DNA from: Dryococelus australis
Taxonomy: Eukaryota; Arthropoda; Insecta; Phasmatodea; Phasmatidae
Assembly: GCA_029891345.1 (NCBI GenBank)
Contig: CM057009.1
Coordinates: 289,116,966-289,180,965, forward strand
DNA length: 64,000 nt
Direction of reading: 5' to 3'
Positions within the stretch are counted from its first letter, which is position 1; every line of letters begins with the position of its first letter. A model generated the notes under the pieces. That model had not been told where the DNA came from. It was given only the letters and a program-made list of their open reading frames with translations, and made no database searches. The translations under genes were made by a program, and so were the position numbers. This document shows, one piece after another, positions 9,977-19,455 of this stretch.

Positions 9977-11062
9977 ATGTTGATGCATCTACTGTGTCGC
10001 TTCTGCGGTAAAGAATTCACAGCTTTGAGGAATTTACAGCGACATGAAATAACGATCTGCGGAATAAAATGTTCGAGTGTGACTTTTGAATGTCAATTCT
10101 GCCATAGACATTTTTCTAGGAGTGATGCGTTAAAGACACATTCTAAAACTTGTAGCACTGGTTCTCTGCAAGTGCAAAAGGTGCCATATGTTACAAAAGA
10201 TCGTAGTGGTAACATATGGATCGCCAAACAAGATGTTACTCTACCCATACGCATTCATGCTGAAGATGAAGCTATCTCCCATGAATCACGTCACCGTGTC
10301 ATGTTGCCTACTAGTGTGTGAGGTCTGATTTGTGGCCCATCGGGTTGTGGCAAGACATGCGGTCCTACTGAGCCTGCTGGAGGAACCGTATGGGCTTCGT
10401 TTCGAGAACGTGTACATTTATTCTAAATCGCTCCAGCAACCGAAATATCAGCTGTTGACATGAGTACTACAAGCTGTTGCAGGTATTAAATATTTCCCCT
10501 GCAGTGACAACGATGCCATCGTGCCACCGAGCGAAGCACTTCCAAACTAGATATTTGTCTTCGACGACATTGCCTGCGAAAAACAAACCTGCATTCAAGA
10601 GTATTTTACCATGGGACGGTATGCGTACGTGGACTGTGTGTACCTCGGCCAGACTTATTCTCGCGTACCCAACAATTGCTTCGTGATACTGCTAATGTGT
10701 TTGTGCTGTTTCGAATGGACGACACTAATTTACGCCACGTTTACGACGAACAGGCCAATACGGACATGACATTTGCAGAATTCGAAAATAAGTGCGCATT
10801 GTGCTGGAAAGAGAAATACGGATTTTTGACGATTTTTAAGAATTTTCCGCAATATAATGGTAGGTACAGGCGTGGGTTCTATCATTTTATCCTAAGAGCA
10901 CAACAATTATTCACGAAAGCATTTCGAAATTTGGCGACATCGCTCGCCACGATGACCACGAATGTGGCCAAAATCGCTCCTCTCCTGCACGTAGAGAATG
11001 CTTGTCACTTATCGGTCGGAAAATGGAAAGTGTTAAGAACAAAGAGGTTGAGGATTTGGTAG
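9977..11062 (+). pseudogene. Zinc-finger plus A32/FtsK-type packaging ATPase, broken
   Basis: From the ATG at 9,977 the frame encodes two C2HC-type fingers (CRFCGKEF...HEITIC and CQFCHRHF...HSKTC, about residues 6-55). It runs to a TGA at 10,319-10,321 and then continues in the same register into the Walker A motif CGPSGCGKT (near 10,335-10,360). After a shift the register reads VLLSLLEEPYGLRFENVYIY. Further on come Walker B (IFVFDD, just after a TAG near 10,550), EYFTMGRYAYVDCVYLGQTY with the sensor-like Gln/Thr, and after another shift (near 10,680) DTANVFVLFRMDDTNLRHVY and CWKEKYGFLTI. These are hallmarks of the genome-packaging ATPase of Mavericks. The lesions are two stops and at least two frameshifts. 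The part after about 10,900 may belong to a separate unknown gene. Confidence 0.75.
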
Positions 11063-11311
11063 CTGTAGACCAGCACATAGGGGGTGAGGAGACTCTGATA
11101 ATAGAATTCATCAACATATCGAATACGCAGAGACGAGAAGAATTGAAAAAAATTTTTACTGTCAAACCTAGCTACGAAAACCGATGTCGAGGCACCACGA
11201 TAAAAAATTCTCGGGGGGGGGGGGGGGTGGTAGGGGATCTGAATGATTGACTCTAACCAAATGTGATATATACAACTATATGTAAGAAAAGTCGTTTTCA
11301 CTCAGTGAACG
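11063..11311. other. Gap upstream of the DKTYG gene
   Basis: Contains a G run (11,214-11,227) that breaks every frame. An open frame at 11,002-11,250 overlaps the tail of the ATPase region and might belong to a small unknown gene. No motif is recognised. Confidence 0.4.
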
Positions 11312-12214
11312 ATGGATAACCGAGCCGAACTGGTGAGCAAGCTTCAGCGAGCGATCGAGGCGGTACGAGCCAAACACTAACTCCCGAAAACTAACAGAAT
11401 GACTATTGAGACTCGATGGGAGGAGGCTACCAAGCCTATTACCCTCCGGTTAGAAGAAATTAAAAACAAACCGAGTGACGATGTCCGCATTGATATCAAA
11501 CGTGAAATCAATGTGGAAGAACCGACCTCCACGCATAAACGGAAACGAAGTCCGGGACTGAACGAATTGGAAGGTGTTATCACTAGCGACGAAGATGATT
11601 TGCCACTGATCGATTTACTACGTGCACAGAAAAGGAAACGAACCCAGGAGCGTGGACCTGAGTTGGGTACTCTTCTATCTCGTTACATTGCTTCATACTC
11701 TGACCGTACTGCAGACAAGACTTATGGTTTGCAGAGAAGTGGTGGAAAATGGTTTCTCGGAAACACTGAAGTTTTGTTTTTACCTAGGGATATATTGCAG
11801 ATCGGCATACGCAAGGTGAAAACCACGCAGAGTTTGAGCGAAATTTTGTTTCGTAGTAGACCCAGGCACTACTCTGAATCGGATTTGCGCAAGTACCGCC
11901 GCCTGCTACAATCCAGTCGTGCTCATTATGCCGATAATAACCCCTCAAAGCGACAATTTAAGGATGTGACGCACGCAAAATTTCCCATTATCGTTAAACT
12001 GTTTCCCAAGGTATGTGAAATTGAGGATCGGGATTGACTCTAAAATTGGGGAGTGGAAAAAGAAATTGACTATCAGTATTGGAACGATCTGAACGAGTTT
12101 GTAGATAGGCTGAGACTTTTGGTCGCGTCACAGTCTGCAGGAAACAGCTCGCACACTAATGAAATAATTTCCATCATCGAAGAATTCACAGAGGCAGGCT
12201 ACGTTTCGAGATGA
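11312..12214 (+). pseudogene. Conserved insect-Maverick protein ('DKTYG' family), broken
   Basis: The gene probably starts at the ATG at 11,312 (MDNRAELVSKLQRAIEAVRA). It meets an in-frame TAA near 11,378 and continues in the same register through an acidic/basic linker with KRKRSPGL and KRKRTQ (nuclear-signal-like). The conserved core follows: DKTYGLQRSGGKWFLGN, a basic segment, SESDLRKYRRLLQSSRAHYA and FPIIVKLFP. A frameshift near 12,037-12,050 leads to the typical C-terminal segment YQYWNDLNELV-like (here NDLNEFVDRLRLLVASQSAG, then HTNEIISIIEEF). The stop TGA at 12,212-12,214 overlaps the integrase ATG. Homologous proteins accompany Maverick integrases in insects, and I know no function for them. 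Confidence 0.65.
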
Positions 12215-13121
12215 ACAAGTATGCAATGGCCGACGAGTTGCAAAAATATGCCAGGATACATATACCCACGAAGAAAATACGCCATGAAAGGGTTGGACGA
12301 ATCTTTCCAATCCGACCTGATCGAGATGCAAGACTTTGCTATTGGGAATAAAGGCTACCGTTACATTTCGACCATTTTCGATTTCTATAGCAAATTCGAC
12401 TGGGCCAGATCGCTCAAATCGAAGTATGCACGCGATGTGGTGTGGCGGCACCTGTAGCTAGCGTATTGCGCAAAGGGCGCGTACCGAAAAATGTCCACAC
12501 CGATGACGGGAAAGAGTACTTTAACGCTATTTTCCGTACCCTGATTATGATACATAACATCAATCATTATTATACTTTCTCTGGGCTTAAGGCTAGCATC
12601 ATCGAACGTTTTCACAGGGCTCTGAAGGCTGAACTGTGGAGACATTTCACGGCGAGTGGAAACTACTAGTGGTTGACACTACACCCGAAACTTGTACGCG
12701 AGTATAATTCTACCTTTCATTCTACCACTCGCATTAAGCCTGAAGACGTGATGAACCACTCCTTGCTTCGGATTGTGTACGCTATTACGAAGACGAGCAT
12801 CTCGCGCATGCCTAAAGTAAAGATCGGCGACTTGGTGCAGATTTCGAAAATAAGTTGAATTTTCCACAAAGGCTTCCGCCAGAACTGAACAAGGTGGTGC
12901 ATATACGGTATGCGTGCCCACGCATGTTTTACCTCGAGGACCTACATGGCGAACCCATCATTGGTGGATTTCACGCCGAAGAGATCTGGCCTACACGGTT
13001 TCCAGACGTGTGCTTGGTGGAGAAGGTGCTGGAACGGCGTAAAGGTCGTGTGTACATACAGTGGCTGGGTCACTCGAAGCGTGATGATTCCTGGGTCGAC
13101 GAGAAGGACATTTTGTCATAA
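12211..13121 (+). pseudogene. Maverick integrase (DDE, retroviral-type) with chromodomain, broken
   Basis: The ATG at 12,211 overlaps the upstream stop (ATGA). After a frameshift near 12,255 the core appears: PRRKYAMKGLDESFQSDLIE with the first catalytic Asp, then FDFYSKFDWARSLKSKYA. A shift near 12,455 leads to VHTDDGKEYFN with the second Asp and FSGLKASIIERFHRALK with the Glu. A TAG follows GNY at 12,667-12,669, and the same register continues with LHPKLVREYNSTFHSTTRIK. Further changes near 12,855 precede PRMFYLEDLHGEPI and a C-terminal chromodomain (EKVLERRKGRVYIQWLGH, then DDSWVDEKDIL, near 13,015-13,115). All three catalytic residues survive, although the frame is broken at least four times. 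The chromodomain would target chromatin. Confidence 0.85.
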
Positions 13122-14421
13122 CACTCCTGCTACAACTAACATTGAATTTAAAACTTACAATTTTTTTACTATATTAAAGCATTGCTTGTTTTACTGAGTC
13201 GTTTTTGCTTTCTTTCGTTTATGTCCCCTCCCGATGCCCACGGGACTGTTGTGTATATGCGCTCATGGAGTATGAACAATGTAATGCATGTATTGTACTG
13301 TAGTGGGTACCAGGTGTCGAACCTGGACTTTCTCTATTTCTTGATAATGCGTATAATTATTTTTTTCATAACTGAGTTTGTTATGCTGGCTATACAAATA
13401 GTAGCATGTATTTAGTTCCACCTGTATAATTACATACAAATAAATAGGGTTTGTTCCCCGGGACAATATTGCGTCGTACGTGTTTTCCCCACCAGTACTG
13501 TACCATATATTCTCACGTTCGTGTGTAAAGTGTATATGTTTCTTACCAGTGCTGTACCATATTATGTCTCGACAAACTTAGGGCTTACTTATTTCCTGAC
13601 TGGGGCGCGACATATTACATGCTAATTGGATATGCAGCCGGCGCGCTGTTGGAACTATACATGCGTACACAAGACATTAAGTGTGAAATATTTGTCATGC
13701 ATTGATGGCTGGCGTGAATACAGCTGTCTCTCAACCGGCTGGCCGGCAGAGGATGCCGTGGCAGGTTGCTGAGTGGCAGTTACACATCCGTCCAGCTGCA
13801 AAAGTGTCGACGTTGTAAACTTCTTTCTAGCCGGCGATCTCGCCCACCAGCGATGTATGAGAGCAGAGGCAATTTCAGTGATTTGGAACGATACGCGCTC
13901 TTTCTTCGCAAAAAAAAAAAAAACACACACATTCAATTACGTTCGTAAACCTTAGTATGTATTTGTTTGTGACTGCTCGCATCTGTCTCTCTTTTTCCTA
14001 TAAAGTGTACCTCCATTCAGTATACCTTAATGATGTAGCAACTTTTAAACATTAAAATGTATGTATACCAGAAGTGTATTTTTTTTAACCACTGATACTA
14101 AATATTTTCTTTGCCAGTCATGTGTTTTAAACAAAACATTATTTAGAATATGGTAAAGCTGGTACAAAACATTTTCTTTACCAAGGGTGTTTGTTTGAAA
14201 CTTAGAAAAAAATAATTATTTTAACTTACGTGAGCAGGGTGTAACATGAGATACAATTTTTTTTATAAACCTCCATTTATTTATTCATACACACACACAC
14301 ACATACACATTACAAAACTGTTATGTTCTACATACATAGCATACGAAGATTCTTCTCCTCGTCAGTAATAAATGCAGTGTTTTTTTCAGTTTTGAGGTCA
14401 ATACATACACGTAATATTGTT
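13122..14421. other. Maverick non-coding stretch between convergent genes
   Basis: The integrase reads rightward and the right-end genes leftward, so this 1.3-kb gap is their shared 3' side. ATTAAA near 13,173 could be the integrase poly(A) signal. Small A runs and a CA tract (14,288-14,305) occur. Open frames at 13,182-13,415 and 13,655-13,936 have no recognisable features. Confidence 0.5.
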
Positions 14422-14936
14422 TTATAAGTGCCACGGAATATCACACATCCAGAGCCTCAATGCTTGGGCATTGCACGATGCAAATCGTAAATTTTCACAG
14501 TCGTGAATCCATGCTACATACATTCTTACAGTTGCTTGAACAAAGGACATCGTGGTTGTTTTTGTTTGTAGAGGTCTACAATTTTCGTACCGGCAGGACA
14601 CACTCTGCGCATCGCCGACTCTTGATGATACACTTACACGGGGTAAACGGGAATTATGACTTCCTCGAACGCTTTGTGAATGTCACCGTATGGAATGTTT
14701 CCATCGTTCCACCTAAGTCCATGCATCTGTTGCTGTTGGCGGTATGCCTGTTGCTTGGTGTGGTCGAGGTGCTTCCATTGGCATAGTGGTGAAAACGTAA
14801 ACACTTTTTTTTGCTCATCCTCGTCCCTGTACGAGATGAGAATCTGCTTGATGGCGTACAAGTCCAGCGTGAGAAACCCTTGTTTGTTACAAAACATTTT
14901 TTTTTCCTTCACAGACACTACACATTTTTTTACCAA
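14422..14936 (-). pseudogene. Right-end Maverick gene B, unknown, frameshifted
   Basis: The minus-strand frame from about 14,936 contains FCNKQGFLTLDLYAIKQIL and FTFSPLCQWKHLDH, then QMHGLRWNDGNIPYGDIHKA, ending at a TAA near 14,634. After a register change, a Cys-containing continuation (RRVCPAGTK-like, then PRCPLFKQL, then HDCENLRFASCNAQALRLW) runs to the stop at 14,422-14,424. The segment HGLRWNDGNIPY resembles a protein found near the ends of insect Mavericks, and its function is unknown to me. No ATG is evident at the start, and an A run (14,899-14,907) in the 5' part may hide a frameshift. Confidence 0.45.
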
Positions 14937-14954
14937 AGTTATTTCATACTGTGT

Positions 14955-15343
14955 TCACTCGTGTTCTGGGCTAGCTTCCTCGTCGCTGGGTACTGCTTGC
15001 CAGTAGAAAACTTGTACTGAGTCTTCCACGGGGAAGTTGGTCGCTACCAGGGCCGCCCTACGGGCCTTGCACCAGCCTCTGCGGTGTGGCGTGTCGAGAA
15101 CCGAGGAGGTGGTGCAGCTCTTGAAACACTCCTTGCACGGGAGTCAGTACCGTATGTCTTCGTCCAGCTGTAGGTAGGCTGGCAAATACTTGAATGCTGT
15201 TGAAATTTCATATGGTGCGTGCGCGAGCAGGAACTCTGTTGGTAGATACAGTAACCCGTCCCGTTTCTCCAGGACACTAAGTGATCGTACCCTTCAGAAT
15301 GCCAAAATGGCCGAAAGGATTTTATGATCGTTTTTTGCAACAT
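14955..15343 (-). pseudogene. Right-end Maverick gene A, unknown, frameshifted with one stop
   Basis: The likely start is the ATG at 15,343, about 55 bases after the right-TIR TATA-like box. The first codons give FRPFWHSEGYDHLV. A one-base register change near 15,265 leads to LEKRDGLLYLPTEFLLAHA and a YEISTAFKYLP segment, then an in-frame TGA near 15,150, then KECFKSCTTSS and a basic segment, ending in an acidic tail at the TGA at 14,955. The CKECFKSC cysteines could bind metal. I do not know a function. It mirrors the left-end gene in being driven from the TIR. Confidence 0.45.
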
Positions 15344-15364
15344 GCGTACATTTCTAAGAGCTAA

Positions 15365-16085
15365 GTGCAACTTTTTCCCGGAGGCCCTCGGGGATGCGCC
15401 TTATAAAGCCAATCGAAGAGATCGGAGGGGATGGAATAGCGGTGGTGGAAGGGGTAGAATTGACGTGACTAATTAACCGACTAAACACTGATTGGTCGGG
15501 TCGAACATATGTGACAAATTAGCCAATGAGAAACATTGGCGGGGTGGAACGGACGTGACTAATTGTTCGACCAGAGATGGTGGAGGGTAGCCGACTAAAC
15601 ACTGATTGATCGGGTCGAACAGAGATGAGTAATTAGCCAATGAGAAACATTGGCGGCACGAAGTTTTCCGAAGATACCCGAGTCAATCATCAAATCGGGA
15701 CGGTTGAAACGTGGTGCGGATGGAGCAAAGGTGAATAATTTACCATTTAGAAACATTTGATCCAACGATAAGTGAGTAATTAGCCAATCGGAAAGATTGT
15801 CGGGGGTGGAGAGGATGAAGCAAAGTGACTAATTAGCCAATGAGAAACATTGGCGGGGTAATTGTGCACTTAAATATATATTGTAAGACTGGATTGGTGG
15901 GGGTTTGTCAAACGAATTTGGGCGAACGGGCGTGAGAGAGGCAGTAACGTGCATATATTTTTTTATATAATTTTTTTAACGAATTTTTAAAATATAATTT
16001 CCCTGAAGGAAATTTTGGGGAAAAAAGGGAAATTTCGAGGGGAAAAGGAGGGAAATGACCGCCTGGGTTAAAGTTTTTTAATTAA
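15365..16085 (-). repeat. Right terminal inverted repeat of the Maverick
   Basis: This is the inverted partner of 160-657. It contains four copies of a module holding a CCAATG...CATTGG hairpin followed by GGCTAATTAGTCAC-like sequence (near 15,512, 15,630, 15,770 and 15,826, read on the opposite strand). The left arm has only two or three. This expansion explains most of the roughly 200-bp length difference. Beyond about 16,085 the sequence is T-rich and similarity to the window start becomes uninformative. Confidence 0.83.
15399..15408 (-). promoter_or_regulatory. TATA-like box at inner edge of right TIR
   Basis: Read on the minus strand this is CTTTATAAGG, followed by the same GCGCATCCCCGAGG stretch as in the left TIR. 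It lies about 55 bases upstream of the likely ATG at 15,343 of the right-end leftward gene. Its role as a promoter is inferred from the mirrored arrangement. Confidence 0.5.
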
Positions 16086-16369
16086 GTAATCTTTTAAATA
16101 TTTTTTTTTTAAGCTTAAACATTTTTTGTTAATTTTTAATCATTTTTGTTAAATTTTTATAATACTTTTTTATAAATTTTTTAATATATTTTGAATTTTC
16201 TTAATAATTTTATAATTACATTTTTCGTTACAATTTTTTTTTTCTGATTTTGGGGTCAGAGGTCACCGGGGTCAATATCAAGGTCGGTGACGTAACAAGA
16301 GGGCGGCAGGGTGCATCCGAATCCGACTCCCCAATTCCTTGTCCCCAAACATACAAAATTATACTACTT
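16086..16369. other. T-rich border with clustered GGTCA half-sites
   Basis: T-rich DNA to about 16,245 may still belong to the Maverick end. At 16,253-16,265 the sequence GGGTCAGAGGTCA forms a direct repeat with one-base spacing, followed by further GGTCA-type half-sites and TGACGTAA within 45 bases. No gene is seen. Confidence 0.5.
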
Positions 16370-19300
16370 ATTGCTTGGTAATAACATTTTAGTTAAACTT
16401 CGAACACAACTGAAACCAATGGGGCAATTTTGGTTATCAAGATTTCACTGTTGAAGACGCGCAAATATCTTCATTCACTCACTCACTCATTGGGGCAATT
16501 GAGGAAATCAATAAATTTCATTGTATGGACGCAGGAATTTTTGCGTACATAAAAACGAAACTGTGACTTTTGAAAGACTTGCCGTCGTGAAAGATAATTG
16601 GACATTTTACCATGTACTGCATGTACAGTCTGGCCAATAATAAGATTCCTGCTTGTTATGCAAAATACAGCTGTATAAAGTGGGCATGAATGTGTGAATC
16701 AGAATCGAGTAGAAATGACTTTATTCCATACTGCCAGCCAGTTTGCGGTAAAGAATGAACCTTGAGTTGGCATGAGATGAGGGATTCTTCGTCTTTTCTA
16801 ATAAATACTTTAACGCATGACAGTGATGAAGGTACAGTAGCTGGAAAATGTCGCGACGTGCTCGGAAGTCTTGGACTATCAGCTTCCAGTATATTATCAC
16901 TGAGCCGAAAGTAGTAACTGTGGTGTTTACTTGGTAACTGGCGTGAGTTGAACACTCAGTGACTACTGCTGACTTTGGAACTGATCAGACAGAACTAGGA
17001 TGATGAAAAGGAACACAAAAGCTGCAAAAGCTGTGAGTATGGAAAATAAATAACATGGTTTTGCGCACTACTAATTGACATACAAGAAACAGCTGTGGTA
17101 TTGGTAAACGCATCAGCATTATTTTAATAGATGCTTTTGTGTAACAACTAGATCCCCGAGTACTAGGTGAATTTTTGCGGTTGCTGATTAGAACTCATGT
17201 ACTAGTTAATGTGTTTAAATTGAAATATTGGACCGGTGTCTTCCAAGCAGACAATTGGTACTGTAATCCAGCAACAACAGGAAAGCAGGAGTGCGACAGA
17301 GTCATGCACAATGATATACAACGGCCCTCGAAAATTCAACAGCAGAATATAAAAACAACGATTGATCGAGTTCCAAATGGATTATGAATTAGTGCATAGA
17401 CTGCTGGCAAACCTAAACGCAAAGAGTAATATATGACTGTTCTCCATGCCATTATGGCAGCGGTTCCAATAATAACAACCCAAAATGTTGGTCACAAGAT
17501 GTCGAAGTTCTTCCATAAACCCAAAGACAGATTTCTCTTTTCATTTTGCGAATGACGAGATAAATTATAAATTACGCAACCAGCGGATACTGACTGAACA
17601 ATAATAAAGTATACGTCTCGCATTTGAAAAGTAACGCTTGCCCACTCAACTGTTTGTTTCTGGGTGATAGTTTTCAGGTCGAATGGCTTCATTTTAAAGT
17701 GATTGGACAATTTAATTCAATTTAATTCCATTTGTGTAATTAAATAAATGTTTAATTAGCAATGTCTAGTTAATTAACAAGATTATAAATTAAATGCTTA
17801 GTGTGGCAAATATGTTACCCCTTTAAAACGTCTACTTTATTGTAACATAGAAATCAAAGATAACTTACGATAAGATATCTTTGTTTCGTGTAAAGGAAAA
17901 CTCGGCAGTAGATTGACAGTTAATGTTTGTGTAACCTCTCATTTAACCTGAAACGATAGAGTCGATTATCGAACTCGCAGTTATTTATTGTATGGGCACT
18001 TGAATATAAAGAAGCTGAAATTAAATCAGGGGTTCCACAATTACACATTCCATTAAAGGCCCTGCGTTTCTTTGGATCATACTGGGTATTAATTTTCCAA
18101 ACAGTTCCCTCAGACTGCCATAGTCATTGGAAATGCTTCAACGAAGACGTCGTGGTGTGGTCGTAAATCTCATTTTTGGACTATATGCTCTGATAATAAT
18201 AACATTTAGCCGAAAGTATTTTACTTGTTAAATGATATTAGTAAACGTCTAACTAACTACTGATTGCCTTTTAACTGATCCGCCGGGACCAGTATGATGA
18301 AGTGAAACACACTACTGCTGATACTGTGAGTATATTTGCCAATGAGCATAAATTTCCTAAGAAAAGCATGTATTTTTCTGAAAATGAATGAGCGTTATTA
18401 TTCAAAGTAGGCTTCCTGGATTAAATAATCAAATATAATTTCATACCACATACCATTTTAGTGTAAAAATATTTATGAAATCGAAATTTTAATGTTGTCA
18501 TTTTACACAATACCTGAGACCAGTGAATGAACGGACTAAATAGCGATATCTCGTTGGTTTACCAGAAAAAAATTATAAATACAAAAAAAAATTAATTCTA
18601 AGTCCCAGGATTAGGGTTTCCACTATCGGTTTAATGTATTTCTTGAGTGACTGGTCATTTGCATCCATTAAAATGTTTGCAATAATGACATTGACATGGG
18701 ACCTGCTTCTGCCAAGACATCATGGCGTGGTCGTAAGTCTATATTTCGGACCATCAGCTTCAAGAATAAGAGCATCGAGCTGAATGTTGTTATTGTGGAA
18801 CTTTAATTGTTAACTTATGTAAGTTCTGTATTCCTTAACCACTGTTGGCATTGCTACTGATCAGACTGGACCTGTGTGATGCAGCGAAACACACTCCTGA
18901 AAATACTACGATTACATCTGCCAATGAGCATATTGTACCTAGGAAAAATATGTAATTTCTGAAAATAAATAAGCTTATTTATTTAAAGTAAGCTCTCTGG
19001 AATAAAGAATTTAAAATTATTTATTATAGTGAAAAATATTTAGGAAATCGCACTTTTTAATAAAGTCATTTTATACAATGTCTGAAACGAGAGAATTAAC
19101 TGACGAAATTGGGATATCTCGTTGGTTGACCAAAAGAAAAGTTAAATACATAATATAATCCTATCTTCCATATTAACAAATTCAGACCCACTGCACACAA
19201 TTGTGTACAAGACGTAAAGTGTTGCTGATGCTGTTCACAATCTCTGCACCTCATCGATTAAGATAACAACACGAGAACTAGGCACTGGTCGCATAAAAAC

Positions 19301-19455
19301 TGTCCAATTTTCAGATCCTGGTTAGAAAAATTTTAATTTTTATAGTTTGCTAGCTACAGATATTCACAATTTTCCACATTCTACAATGATATACTTAAAT
19401 GGGATAAATATTACACCTTGACAATTTTTTTATTCTTGTTACGTCTGTAAAAACC
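16370..19455 (+). repeat. 3-kb repeat unit, copy 1
   Basis: Matches 19,456 onward at an offset of about 3,000-3,040 bases with many substitutions. Landmarks are the SINE-like tail block (16,430-16,495, CACTCACTCACTCATTGG), GAAACTCGGCAGTAG-like sequence at 17,888, GACATTGACATGGGACC at 18,690, a single diverged precursor of the 125-bp satellite monomer at 18,815-18,940, and a closing block with GATGCTGTTCACAATC near 19,230. No coding capacity is evident. Short open frames are not conserved between copies. Confidence 0.8.

Larger units (their letters stand above)
1..16090. mobile_element. Maverick/Polinton virus-like DNA transposon, decayed
   Basis: Inverted repeats near 160-657 and 15,365-16,085 enclose a gene set typical of Mavericks: an adenain-like protease, an A32/FtsK-type packaging ATPase, a retroviral-type integrase with a chromodomain, and two capsid-like proteins. 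Genes lie in alternating blocks: rightward at the left end, leftward 3.1-9.0 kb, rightward 10.0-13.1 kb, leftward 14.4-15.4 kb. Most recognisable genes contain stops or frameshifts, so this is a dead or dying copy, unless some homopolymer lesions are assembly errors. No family-B DNA polymerase is recognisable. The outer ends run into A/T-rich sequence on both sides, so the exact termini and the 6-bp target duplication expected of the family were not found. The left terminus may lie outside the window. Confidence 0.88.
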
